A stretch of 64,000 nucleotides of DNA from an uncultured Verrucomicrobiota bacterium (GTDB lineage Bacteria > Verrucomicrobiota > Verrucomicrobiia > Opitutales > Opitutaceae), in assembly GCA_903904685.1 (NCBI GenBank), contig CAIVDS010000058.1:85302-149301 (forward strand), written 5' to 3'. A program made the position numbers and the translations under genes. Below are positions 9,701 through 18,101 of this stretch, piece by piece; position 1 is the first letter of the stretch; every line of letters starts with the position of its first letter. The notes under the pieces were generated by a model, which did not search any database, had not been told where the DNA came from, and was given only the letters and a program-made list of their open reading frames with translations.

Positions 9701-11212
9701 TCAGCCGCGCGACGATACTGATTTGCCGAGAGTTTTTTTAAGGATTTTGCGCAGCTTGATCGGCGGAGCCACTTTTTTGGGATCGATCGTTTCGATGTTG
9801 AGCAAAACGTAGATCACATCCGCTGCGGAATAGGTGGTGCGGTTGCCGCGCAGATAGCGCGACAGATGGGCGACATCGTTGCCGGCAGTCACGAGGGCAG
9901 GCTCGGGGTAGTTGCCCTGCATTTGGCCCAGACCGACGGTGGCGAGCAGGCCGTTGCAAAGGCATTTGCGTCCGGCGGTTTCCTCGCGAGTGCCGCCTTT
10001 GCGGATGAAATTTTCAACAGGTTCGCCAGCGCAGCGGTAGCCGACGGTGCCGTCGGATTTCGTGTAAGCTTGGCGCAGATATCCGAGGTCGCAGACGCGC
10101 GGTCGGCCAGCATAGCGCGCGGGGTTGGAGAGCGAGTCGTTTAGCTGGAAAACTTTGAAAGGGAACCCGGTGGGCGAAGCCAGAGGATCGGTGAACACAC
10201 CGGCTTTGCCGGCCACGCTGAGGGCACGGGCCTGGGATTTGATCGGGGCCGTGATGCCGGACTCCTCGCAGAAAGCAAAGGCTGTCCCGACCTGAACTCC
10301 GGTTGCACCGAGTTGCAGGGACATGGCTAGGGTTTCCTTGGTGGCATGGGCTCCGGCGATCCAGAAAGGGAGTCCGATCTCGCGGATTTTGCCTATGTCG
10401 GGAATGTCTCGCGGACCGTAGACGGGTTCGCCGACGGTATTGAGCTGCATCGGGCCGCGCGGAGGAGCGTTGTGGCCACCAGCGAGTTCACCTTCGACGA
10501 CGAAGCCGTCAACGCGTCCGGTGGATTTGCGGGCCAGCGTCAGAGCTAGGGTGGCCGAGCTGACGATGGCGAGGAAGTAGGGCCGTTTCAGGACAGGCAC
10601 GGCGCCCTTGCAGAAGGCCTTTGGATCAAACGTAACCTTGGCGGAGGCAGTGGACGCGGGATCGGCACCGGCGACATCGACGGGAAGTTCCGCAGCCTCT
10701 CCCCGTGAGAGCTGGTCCAGCACGCCGGGGATGGCCCGCGGGATGCCCGCGCCCATCAACACATAATCGACACCGGCAAGCATCGCGCCGAAGAGCGAGG
10801 GCAGGGTGGGGATTTGGATTTTTTCGAGGAGATTGATACCGACCACGCCAGAGTGGCCTTCCTTGGCCAAGAAGACTTCGACGAAATTGGCCGCGACCGT
10901 GAGTTCAATGAGCTCCGGGCTGGAATCGAGCACGGGCATGGGTGCGGACTTGAACGGCAGGCTACCGGGTTTCCCGCCAGCGACGAACCATGTCTTGAGC
11001 ACGCGTTCGGCCACACCGGGGATTGGGAAGTGGCGCAAGGCCCGCTGGAGGTGGCCACCGGGATCGCCCTGTTGCAGACGACGCGCGAGGACCACTGACA
11101 TCAAAGTGCCGGAAACTACGCCGAGCTGGCCCTGTTGAGATACAGCTTTGGCTAGTGGCCAACCGGAAACGGCGACTCCCATCCCGCCTTGAATGATGAT
11201 CGGATGTGACAT
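9701..11212 (-). CDS. Nitronate monooxygenase-like FMN enzyme (2-nitropropane dioxygenase family)
   Basis: 503 residues with a TIM-barrel flavoenzyme layout: PIIIQGGMGVAVSGWPLAKA at the very start (substrate/FMN loop), VVEGELAGGHNAPPRG in the middle with the catalytic-region HN pair, and FWIAGAHATKETLAMSLQLG then GVQVGTAFAFCEESG for phosphate binding of FMN. Known members oxidise nitronates or act as enoyl reductases. The C-terminal ~120 residues contain several cysteines (GYRCAGEP, GRKCLCNG) beyond the basic barrel. I start at ATG 11212 because the barrel begins there; the open frame continues to 11305 through sequence that folds as strong hairpins (see the leader entry). Substrate unknown. 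Confidence 0.85.
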   Translation of the reverse strand: MSHPIIIQGGMGVAVSGWPLAKAVSQQGQLGVVSGTLMSVVLARRLQQGDPGGHLQRALRHFPIPGVAERVLKTWFVAGGKPGSLPFKSAPMPVLDSSPELIELTVAANFVEVFLAKEGHSGVVGINLLEKIQIPTLPSLFGAMLAGVDYVLMGAGIPRAIPGVLDQLSRGEAAELPVDVAGADPASTASAKVTFDPKAFCKGAVPVLKRPYFLAIVSSATLALTLARKSTGRVDGFVVEGELAGGHNAPPRGPMQLNTVGEPVYGPRDIPDIGKIREIGLPFWIAGAHATKETLAMSLQLGATGVQVGTAFAFCEESGITAPIKSQARALSVAGKAGVFTDPLASPTGFPFKVFQLNDSLSNPARYAGRPRVCDLGYLRQAYTKSDGTVGYRCAGEPVENFIRKGGTREETAGRKCLCNGLLATVGLGQMQGNYPEPALVTAGNDVAHLSRYLRGNRTTYSAADVIYVLLNIETIDPKKVAPPIKLRKILKKTLGKSVSSRG

Positions 11213-11221
11213 TGATGATGA

Positions 11222-11290
11222 CACCACAAGCAGACTTCCAAGATGAGGAAGTCGTGGTGGTAGCTGGGCAGTTAGCCCTCTGCTTCCACC
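11222..11290 (-). promoter_or_regulatory. Structured 5' leader with two mutually exclusive hairpins
   Basis: Just upstream of the nitronate monooxygenase-like ATG, two strong inverted repeats overlap. Hairpin A pairs 11222-11227 with 11254-11259 (CACCAC/GTGGTG) and 11233-11239 with 11247-11253 (GACTTCC/GGAAGTC), 13 bp in all with a 5-nt bulge. Hairpin B pairs 11256-11260 with 11286-11290 (GGTGG/CCACC) and 11266-11269 with 11275-11278 (GGGC/GCCC). Both use bases 11256-11259, so they exclude each other, as in riboswitch or attenuator platforms. No known class recognised; the alternative is that this is simply coding sequence of a longer N-terminus. Confidence 0.4.
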
Positions 11291-11375
11291 TAGGGAAAGG
11301 GCCATCCTTGGTTTTACAAGCGTTGGTTGCTTTGCTGCTACTATCTATTTGAAATACTTATAGCTCGTACGAGTC

Positions 11376-11894
11376 TTATTCTGCGGCGCGTTTCAGTTGG
11401 AAGAACGCTTGCAGCATGGTCCGGCATTCGTCTTCGAGCACGCCACCGATGGTGAGTTCAAGGTGGTGGTTGACGCGAGGAAGGGCATTGAGATCCGTCG
11501 CGCCACCTAGGCAGCCCATTTTGGGGTCGGGGACGGCGTAGCAGACGCGCTTGAGGCGCGACATGAGCGTGGCACCTGCGCACATGGGACAGGGTTCCTT
11601 CGTGACATAGAGCGTGCAACCATCGAGCCGCCAGTCACCGAGCCGAGTGGCGGCTTGGGTGATCGCGAGGACTTCGGCATGCGCGGTCGGATCGTGGGAG
11701 CCTTCGACGGTGTTGTGCGCGGCGGCGATAATTTCGCCGCCGTGCTCGATCACGCAACCGATGGGCACCTCGTTTTGGCGCCAAGCGTCGATGGCTTGGT
11801 TGTAGGCGAGGCTCATGAAAAACATGTCGTCGCGGACAAGTTGCGACGGAAAGCGTTTCTCAAATGGGCAATCGGGGGTGGTGGGCGAGGTCAT
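11376..11894 (-). CDS. tadA: tRNA adenosine(34) deaminase TadA
   Basis: Deaminates A34 to inosine in the tRNA-Arg(ACG) anticodon. 172 residues from ATG 11894. The zinc-dependent cytidine-deaminase fold is shown by HAE (His72, Glu74 in TAHAEVLA) and the PCPMCAGA motif with Cys102 and Cys105. The sequence MGCLGGATDL and the C-terminal helix with C-x3-L fit TadA rather than guanine deaminases. The open frame reaches back to 12017 but that segment is low-complexity and lies over the infA leader. It diverges from infA. Confidence 0.93.
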   Translation of the reverse strand: MTSPTTPDCPFEKRFPSQLVRDDMFFMSLAYNQAIDAWRQNEVPIGCVIEHGGEIIAAAHNTVEGSHDPTAHAEVLAITQAATRLGDWRLDGCTLYVTKEPCPMCAGATLMSRLKRVCYAVPDPKMGCLGGATDLNALPRVNHHLELTIGGVLEDECRTMLQAFFQLKRAAE

Positions 11895-11942
11895 GGGTGT
11901 TGGTGAAGGAGGTAAGCCGCGACCGGCGCTTCGAGGAAAACC

Positions 11943-11973
11943 TTGACTTACGAGGGGGGGAGATGCCTTACAA
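11943..11973 (+). promoter_or_regulatory. Possible sigma-70-type promoter of infA
   Basis: TTGACT (11943-11948) is followed by TTACAA (11968-11973) with a 19-bp spacer, about 65 bp before the infA ATG. The -35 match is good, but the -10 is poor and the spacing long, so this is only a suggestion. Confidence 0.22.
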
Positions 11974-12037
11974 GTAGCTTTTACACGCCAACCTAAACAC
12001 ATGCTCATCACCTTCACTGGCTTTGTTGCCGCTTCCC

Positions 12038-12307
12038 ATGTCTGAATCTTCCGACGGCAAATCGATCGAAGTTGAGGGCAAAGTCGTGACCGTCCTTCCC
12101 GGCACGATGTTCAAAGTGCAGCTGTCCAATGGACATGTCGTGCTCGCCCATATTTCCGGGAAGCTCCGTAAGAATTTCATTAAGATCGCCGCAGGCGACG
12201 GCGTGAAGATGGAGATGAGTCCCTACGACCTCGAAAAGGCTCGCATCACCTACCGTATGAAAGATGTCAACGCCCCTGCGTTTGTCGCCCGTCGCCGCCG
12301 CTACTAA
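12038..12307 (+). CDS. infA: Translation initiation factor IF-1
   Basis: 89 residues forming a single S1/OB-fold domain that binds the 30S A site during initiation. Core matches are [40 protein letters not shown], and the RITYRMKD segment typical of IF-1. The Met at 12038 (MSESSDG) is preferred over an upstream in-frame ATG at 12023. The basic C-terminal tail (VARRRRY) is longer than in Escherichia coli IF-1. A strong terminator follows within 40 bp, so infA is probably monocistronic. Confidence 0.94.
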   Translation: MSESSDGKSIEVEGKVVTVLPGTMFKVQLSNGHVVLAHISGKLRKNFIKIAAGDGVKMEMSPYDLEKARITYRMKDVNAPAFVARRRRY

Positions 12308-12343
12308 TTAGTTCCCATTCGCGAGCGCGCTTTGATTTAAATG

Positions 12344-12371
12344 GACGCCGTCGGTTTGACGGCGTCTTTTT
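12344..12371 (+). terminator. Rho-independent terminator after infA
   Basis: A perfect 9-bp stem GACGCCGTC / GACGGCGTC (12344-12352 and 12358-12366) with a 5-nt loop GGTTT is followed by TTTTT at 12367-12371. It lies 36 bp past the infA stop and directly before the recombinase gene. Confidence 0.9.
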
Positions 12372-12378
12372 GCGTCTG

Positions 12379-13347
12379 GTGCCCGACTCTTCTTCCGAAA
12401 CCAATCCTTTTGCGTCCGCGTCCGAATTGCCCGAGAGGCTGGCCGAGGCGATCCGTGATTTTGGTAATGTGCTCACACTGGAGCGCGGTCGCTCCGACCG
12501 CACGCTGGAAGCCTACGAAAGCGATCTGCGCCAATGCGCCGCCCACCTCGCCGGCAAAGGCGTGAGAGATTGGAAAACCGCCTCCGCCGCCTCCGTGATG
12601 GAGTGGCTGTATTCATTGAGCGGTGACGATTACACCGTGGCGAGTCTTGCGCGGAAGCTTTCGGCGTTGCGGATGTTTGCCCGCCACCTCGTGCGCGAGC
12701 GGGTTAAGCCGGATGATTTTACCGAATTGCTGCAGGGCCCCAAGCTCGTCCGCCATGTGCCTGGCACGCTTTCGACGCAGGAGATTGACGCCTTGCTCGC
12801 CGCGCCGTCGGGGGGCGATCCGCACTCGCTGCGTGACCGGGCGATTTTGGAATTGTTTTATTCGAGCGGTCTGCGCGTGTCGGAGCTGGCGGGGCTTATG
12901 TTGCAACAGGTTGATCTGGACGGCGGGTTTCTCCGCGTGTTTGGCAAGGGCTCGAAGGAGCGCGTCGTGCCCATCGGCGGCAAGGCGGCCGATGCGCTCA
13001 CCGTTTACCTTGCGTCGGCTCGGTCTCACTTTGTGAAGCCAAAGACCGGCAGCCAGCTCTTCCTGAGCGAGCGGGGCACCGCGCTCTCCCGGCAGATGCT
13101 TTGGGTTCTCGTGAAAAAATACGCGAAGCGTGCCGGTATCACGAAGACCGTGAAACCTCACTTGCTGCGTCATTCCTTTGCCACACACCTTTTAAGCGGA
13201 GGGGCCGATCTGCGCGCCATCCAGGAAATGCTCGGGCATGCCAACATCGCCACGACCCAGATTTACACGGCGGTGGAGGGAAAGCGCCTGATCGACCAGC
13301 ACGCGCGTTTCCATCCGAGAAATCAGGAGCCGGGCCCGCGTGGGTAA
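12379..13347 (+). CDS. xerD: Site-specific tyrosine recombinase, XerC/XerD type
   Basis: Resolves chromosome dimers at dif. About 322 residues. The N-terminal SAM-like core-binding domain is followed by the catalytic domain with the Arg of SGLRVSEL, a Lys-bearing beta turn (GKGSKERVVPI), HLLRHSFATHLL (His-x2-Arg), LGHANIATTQIYT with the second His and the nucleophilic Tyr. The linker LVRHVPGTLSTQEIDALLAAP is XerD-like, but XerC cannot be excluded by eye. No ATG is available at the right place: GTG at 12379 is preferred, since the other option, TTG at 12370, lies inside the infA terminator U-tract. Not linked to any phage gene, so probably the housekeeping recombinase. Confidence 0.88.
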   Translation: MPDSSSETNPFASASELPERLAEAIRDFGNVLTLERGRSDRTLEAYESDLRQCAAHLAGKGVRDWKTASAASVMEWLYSLSGDDYTVASLARKLSALRMFARHLVRERVKPDDFTELLQGPKLVRHVPGTLSTQEIDALLAAPSGGDPHSLRDRAILELFYSSGLRVSELAGLMLQQVDLDGGFLRVFGKGSKERVVPIGGKAADALTVYLASARSHFVKPKTGSQLFLSERGTALSRQMLWVLVKKYAKRAGITKTVKPHLLRHSFATHLLSGGADLRAIQEMLGHANIATTQIYTAVEGKRLIDQHARFHPRNQEPGPRG

Positions 13348-13583
13348 AAACCCTTGACCACAGGGCGATTCACGCCGTCATCGTTTCACTTTAACCGTTG
13401 TGAAAATTAACGTCTTCGTAACCCTCCCGCATACCGTGCCAGCGCGCACCGTGACGCATGCAGAGGCGGAGTGGACTACATGACGGACGCCATCTTCAAG
13501 ATGACGCTTTTTGTGTTAAACTCCTTCATGGTCACCTGTTCATCCCGTTTGGCATATCCGGCCTGTGGCCGTTGTTTTCCATC

Positions 13584-15491
13584 ATGAGCGACAAGATCAC
13601 CCACGAATGCGGCATCGCGATGGTTCGGCTTCTCAAGCCCCATTCCTATTATCAGGAAAAATACGGCACGCCGCTATGGGGTTTCACCAAGCTTTTCCTG
13701 CTGATGGAAAAACAGCACAACCGCGGCCAGGACGGCGCGGGCGTGGCCTGTGTGAAGAGCGATGTCGCAGCCGGCGATCCCTTCATGTTCCGCGAGCGGT
13801 GCGTCAAGACCAACCCTCTCGACAAGATATTCAAGACGCTCCTCGGGCAGTATAACGAAAAGGTCGACGCGGGCGTGATCCACCCTGAGTTCGCCGAGAC
13901 GGTGAAGAAGCATTTCGACTTCGGCGGCGAGCTGCTCTTGGGTCATCTGCGCTATGGCACGAGCGGCGGCTACAACATGTCGTCCTGCCACCCGTATTTC
14001 CGCAGGAGCCCGTGGCCGACGCGCAATCTGGCGTTGTGCGGCAACTTCAATATGACGAACACTGCGGAGCTGAACCAGTCGCTGATCGCGATGGGCCAGC
14101 ACCCGATCTTCGCCACCGACACGCAGGCGCTGCTCGAAAAAATAGGCTTCTTCCTCGACGAGGAGCACGAGGAGATTTTTCGCAAGCTGCGCGCCCAAGG
14201 GCTCAGCGGCGAGGATACGTCGAAGCGCATCAGCGAGGAGCTCGACCTCGCCCGCGTCATCACCCGCTCTTCCCAGAAATGGGACGGTGGCTATACGCTG
14301 TGCGGCCTTGTCGGCAATGGCGACGCCTTCGTCGCCCGCGATCCGTCGGGCATCCGCCCGTGCTGGTATTTCCAGAACGATGAGGTCGTGGCCTTCGCCT
14401 CCGAACGCGCGCCGCTCATGACGGTGTTTGATCTTGCGGTCGAGGACGTGAAGGAGGTTTTGCCAGGCCACGTCATGGTGCTCAAAAAGAACGGTCGCAT
14501 GAGCTCATCGGCGTTCACCGCGCCGCTGCCGCGCTCGTCGTGTTCGTTCGAGCGCATTTATTTTTCACGCGGCAACGATCTGGAGATTTACAAGGAGCGA
14601 AAACTCCTTGGTGGCCGTCTCGCCGATCAGGTGCTCAAGGCTGTTGATTATAATTGGGAGCACACCGTTTTCAGTTTTGTGCCCAATACCGCCGAGGTTG
14701 CCTTTTACGGGCTCATGCACGCTCTCCGCGAGAAGCGTCGTGCCGAGGTGAAGACCGCCATCCTAAAAGCTTCGAAGGCCGGTACTCTCGACGATGTCTT
14801 GCTCGACGATCTTATTTTGCGCAACTGGCCGCGGGGCGAAAAGGTCGTCTCGAAGGACATCAAGATCCGCACCTTCATCGGGCAGGAAGGCATGCGCAAT
14901 CAGCTCGTGAGCCATGTTTACGACATCACCTATGGTTCGATAAAACCGGGCGATCACCTCGTGTGCGTGGATGATTCCATCGTGCGAGGCACGACGCTCC
15001 GTCGCTCCATCCTGCGCATCCTTTCGCGGCTCAACCCGCGCAAGATCGTCATCGTTTCCACCGCGCCGCAGATCAGGTTTCCCGACTGCTACGGCATCGA
15101 CATGTCGGAGCTTGGAAAGTTCGTCGCCTTCGAGGCGACCATCGCGTTGCTTAAGGAGCGCGGCCAGACCGACCTCCTCCGCGAAGTTTACGAACTGTGC
15201 CGCGATGCCGTGGCCAAGGGCGACTCGATTAACCATGTCCGCAAAATCTACGAGCCGTTTACGCCCGAGGAGATTTCCGCAAAAATCACCGAGCTCGTCC
15301 GTCCCAAGAACATCGAGTGGAAAGGCGAGTTTGAGATCATTTTCCAGACGATTGAAAATCTCCACTCCGCCGTGCCCAACCATACCGGCGACTGGTATTT
15401 CACCGGAAAGTATCCGACTCCCGGTGGCTTTCGTGTCGTCAATCAAGCTTACCTGAACTACTATGAAAAGAGCGAGGGGCGCTCGTATTGA
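13584..15491 (+). CDS. purF: Amidophosphoribosyltransferase PurF (long form)
   Basis: First committed step of purine synthesis: PRPP plus glutamine to phosphoribosylamine. 635 residues, longer than the ~505 of E. coli. The N-terminal nucleophile Cys9 (HECGIAMV) implies removal of a short propeptide. Glutaminase-domain motifs include KQHNRGQDGAGV, LLLGHLRYGTSGGYN and ALCGNFNMTN. The PRPP-binding motif VCVDDSIVRGTT marks the phosphoribosyltransferase half. I chose ATG 13584 because it puts the Cys at the usual distance; the open frame starts at 13458 but upstream residues are not PurF-like. The next gene, purM, begins 9 bp later. Confidence 0.93.
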   Translation: MSDKITHECGIAMVRLLKPHSYYQEKYGTPLWGFTKLFLLMEKQHNRGQDGAGVACVKSDVAAGDPFMFRERCVKTNPLDKIFKTLLGQYNEKVDAGVIHPEFAETVKKHFDFGGELLLGHLRYGTSGGYNMSSCHPYFRRSPWPTRNLALCGNFNMTNTAELNQSLIAMGQHPIFATDTQALLEKIGFFLDEEHEEIFRKLRAQGLSGEDTSKRISEELDLARVITRSSQKWDGGYTLCGLVGNGDAFVARDPSGIRPCWYFQNDEVVAFASERAPLMTVFDLAVEDVKEVLPGHVMVLKKNGRMSSSAFTAPLPRSSCSFERIYFSRGNDLEIYKERKLLGGRLADQVLKAVDYNWEHTVFSFVPNTAEVAFYGLMHALREKRRAEVKTAILKASKAGTLDDVLLDDLILRNWPRGEKVVSKDIKIRTFIGQEGMRNQLVSHVYDITYGSIKPGDHLVCVDDSIVRGTTLRRSILRILSRLNPRKIVIVSTAPQIRFPDCYGIDMSELGKFVAFEATIALLKERGQTDLLREVYELCRDAVAKGDSINHVRKIYEPFTPEEISAKITELVRPKNIEWKGEFEIIFQTIENLHSAVPNHTGDWYFTGKYPTPGGFRVVNQAYLNYYEKSEGRSY

Positions 15492-15500
15492 TCTTATCCC

Positions 15501-16608
15501 ATGTCGCTCTCCTACGAATCCTCCGGCGTTGACTACGACCAGCTCGACGCCTTCAAGCGCGCCTGCCAGAAGGCCGCCAAGACTACCGCGCCGCTGCTGG
15601 AGACGCACGGCTACGCCGAGCCCTCCAACACCCGCGGCGAGAGCTGCTATCTTATGGAGGCCGCCGACCATTTTCTCGCCCATGTCGAGGAGGGGCTTGG
15701 CACCAAGAATCTCGTGGCCGACGCCGTTTACGCGCAGACGGGTAAAAATTTTTTACCGCGAAATCTCCATCGATACCGTTGCCACCATCGTCAACGACCT
15801 CGTGACTTGCGGCGCGTTGCCCATCTCCGTCGCCATGCATGCGGCCGTGGGCGAGTCGTCGTGGTTTGCCGATGCGAATCGCATGGAGGCGCTCGTTGCC
15901 GGTTGGGCCGAGGGCTGCCGTCAGGCCGGCGCCGTCTGGGGCGGAGGCGAGACGCCGACGCTTCCCGGGATTGTTAAAGAGGAGGCCATCGTCCTCGCCG
16001 GCTCGGCCATCGGCAAGGTGGAGCCGAAATCTCAGCGCATTACCGGCGATGTGAAGGACGGCGACAAAATCATCTTCCTTGCGTCTTCGGGCGTGCAAAC
16101 CAACGGACTGTCGTTGTGCCGTCTCATTGCCTCGAAACTTCTGCAGGGCTACCAGACGCCCATCGGCCACGGCGACTCGCGCACCTACGGCGAGGCGTTG
16201 CTTGCGCCTTCGGTCATCTATGTGAAGTTCGTGGCCGAGTGCCAGAACGCGGGCATCAAGCTCAACTACGTCTCGCACGTCACCGGCCATGGCTGGCGGA
16301 AACTGATGCGCCTCGACGAGCCGTTTGTTTACGAGATCACGAATCCCGGTGAAGAACCCGCGTTGTTCAAGTTTTTGCGCGAGGCCGGCCCGATCGAGCT
16401 GCGCGAGGCTTACGCAACCTTTAACCAAGGCGTCGGTTTCGCCGCCTATGTCTCGCCTGCCAACGCCGAGGCGGCGCTCGCGGCGGCCAAGGCGTCCGGC
16501 TACAAAGCGTGGCTCGCCGGCACGGTGAAGAAGGCAGGCGCCCGCAAGGCCGTGGTGATTCCGTCGCTCGGCATCGAGTTTGACGGCAGCACGCTGCAGG
16601 TGCGGTGA
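15501..16608 (+). CDS. purM: Phosphoribosylformylglycinamidine cyclo-ligase (PurM/AIR synthase), with a frameshift
   Basis: AIR synthase closes the imidazole ring in purine synthesis. Residues 1-82 are read from ATG 15501 (SSGVDYDQLDAFKRAC...EEGLGTKNLVADAV). At 15744-15754 the run AAAAATTTTTT has one T too many; the rest (FYREISIDTVATIVNDLVTC, HAAVGESSWFAD, AVWGGGETPTL, GVQTNGLSLCR, HVTGHGWRKLM) is in the +1 frame and ends at 16608. Removing one base gives a normal 368-residue protein with all family motifs. Because purF is adjacent and PurM is essential for de novo synthesis, a sequencing error or transcriptional slippage at the homopolymer is more likely than loss, but a true pseudogene cannot be ruled out. 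Confidence 0.82.
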
Positions 16609-16622
16609 ACCGGCGATTGCCT

Positions 16623-17954
16623 TCAGCGTCCTTGGCGGTTGCGCCAGTGGGCGCCGGGTTTGCCTTTGGGGTGGCGCAAAGGATTGCCGCCGCCGAACGG
16701 GCGTCCGCTTGAGTTGGGGGCCTGATTGGCGCCTGACTGTCCCTTGGTTTGTCCACCAGCGCCGAGGTGTTGGCGTCCGGCCCGGCGCGGCGGGGCCGAC
16801 TTGGCGGGATCGACGACCGGAGGCTTGCCGCCGACATACTCGAAGCCGTCGAGCGTGACCTGAGTAATTTTCTGGCCGATGAATTTTTCGATAGCCGCGA
16901 CGTCGCCGGCCTCGTCGGGCGAGGCGAGGGTGAAGGCGTCGCCCTGGGCCGAGGCGCGGCCGGTGCGACCGACGCGATGCACGTAGTCGTCGGCATGTTG
17001 CGGCACGTCGTAGTTGATGACGTGGGAAACATCGGCCACATCGAGGCCGCGGGCGGCGATGTCGGTGGCGATCATGATACCGTATTTGCCGCTCTTGAAG
17101 CCGTCGAGGGCGGCGGTGCGCTGCGCCTGCGTGCGGTTGGAGTGGAGAATGGCGACGCCGTGGTTGGCGACGCGCAGGCAGTGGGCGATGTGGTCGGCCC
17201 CGAGCTTGGTGCGGCAGAAGATGATCACGCTTTTGAAATCCGTCTGTTTGAGCAGCGCCAGGAGGAGGTCGAATTTCTGCCCGGCGGCGACGGGATGGAC
17301 GGAGTGCGTGACCGATTCGACAACGGTGCGGCTGGAGCCGATTTCGATGCGCTCGGGATCGGAGAGGGCGAAGCGGGCGATCTCCTGGAGCTTCGGCGGT
17401 ATGGTGGCGGAGAAGAGCAGCGTCTGCCGTTTTGCCGGGCAGAGTTTCACGATGGTCTTCACGTCGTCGATGAATCCCATGTCGAGCATGCGGTCCACTT
17501 CGTCGAGGATGAGCACCTCGACGCGGTCGAGCCTGATGAGGGTGCCGTCAAGAAACTCGCGCAGGCGGCCGGTGGTGGCGACGACGATGTCGGCGCCGGT
17601 GCGCAGGGCGTTGCGCTGCGGGCCGTGGCCGACGCCGCCGTGGAGGACGGCGGTCTTGAGATCGGTGAACTTGCCGAGATCGCGGAAGGCGGTCTCGACT
17701 TGCACGGCGAGTTCGCGGGTGGGTTCGAGGATAAGGACGCGCGGGCCTTCGGCTTGGTGAGGGCCGAGGCGGTTGAGCACGGGCAGGGCAAACGCGGCGG
17801 TCTTGCCGGTGCCCGTCGGCGCGGAGGCGACCAGGTCGCGTCCGGAGAGGACGGCGGGGATGGCGCGCAATTGGATGGGCGTGGGCTCGGTGTAGCCCAA
17901 GGCTTGCGCGCCGCGCACGAGGCTGGAGTAGAGACCGAGTTTTGAAAAAGGCAT
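16623..17954 (-). CDS. DEAD-box ATP-dependent RNA helicase, RhlE-like
   Basis: 443 residues. Q motif (TEPTPIQLRAIPAVLSG), Walker A APTGTGKT with Lys51, PTREL, a Walker B read as DEVD (LILDEVDRMLDMGF), SAT (LLFSATIP), and HRVGRTGRA of motif VI are all present. A Gly/Pro/Arg-rich C-terminal tail from about residue 385 (rich in GG, RP and QG) is typical of RhlE/CsdA-type helicases that remodel ribosomal RNA or degrade mRNA. ATG 17954 starts MPFSKLGLYSSLV, the natural start; an upstream open extension lacks family features. It converges with purM, 14 bp apart. Confidence 0.92.
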   Translation of the reverse strand: MPFSKLGLYSSLVRGAQALGYTEPTPIQLRAIPAVLSGRDLVASAPTGTGKTAAFALPVLNRLGPHQAEGPRVLILEPTRELAVQVETAFRDLGKFTDLKTAVLHGGVGHGPQRNALRTGADIVVATTGRLREFLDGTLIRLDRVEVLILDEVDRMLDMGFIDDVKTIVKLCPAKRQTLLFSATIPPKLQEIARFALSDPERIEIGSSRTVVESVTHSVHPVAAGQKFDLLLALLKQTDFKSVIIFCRTKLGADHIAHCLRVANHGVAILHSNRTQAQRTAALDGFKSGKYGIMIATDIAARGLDVADVSHVINYDVPQHADDYVHRVGRTGRASAQGDAFTLASPDEAGDVAAIEKFIGQKITQVTLDGFEYVGGKPPVVDPAKSAPPRRAGRQHLGAGGQTKGQSGANQAPNSSGRPFGGGNPLRHPKGKPGAHWRNRQGR

Positions 17955-18101
17955 GGGCTGATTGCCAAAAGTCCGAGGGGTAAACGCGAGGGCAAAAACG
18001 GGCCCACGCCCCTCTTGGGGTATCGGCCATGAGAAATAGTTTGCACGTCGGCTCTCTGGGCCCGCATCTGAGGTTTTCAAGGATACACGCCTTACCCCAC
18101 C

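Noticed and set aside
11213..11305. N-terminal extension of the nitronate monooxygenase-like protein
   Set aside because: The extension has no family similarity and its DNA folds into strong competing hairpins; ATG 11212 places the barrel at residue 1. Kept only as an alternative.
13480..13525. Hairpin plus T5 upstream of purF that might be a purine-responsive attenuator
   Set aside because: The stem is 4 bp plus a mismatch and no riboswitch core resembling known purine-sensing classes is visible.
15749..15755. T TTT TTA, identical to the HIV-type -1 slippery heptamer, in purM
   Set aside because: It is in the right phase for a -1 shift, but the downstream frame requires +1 (or loss of one base), so programmed -1 frameshifting would not restore PurM.
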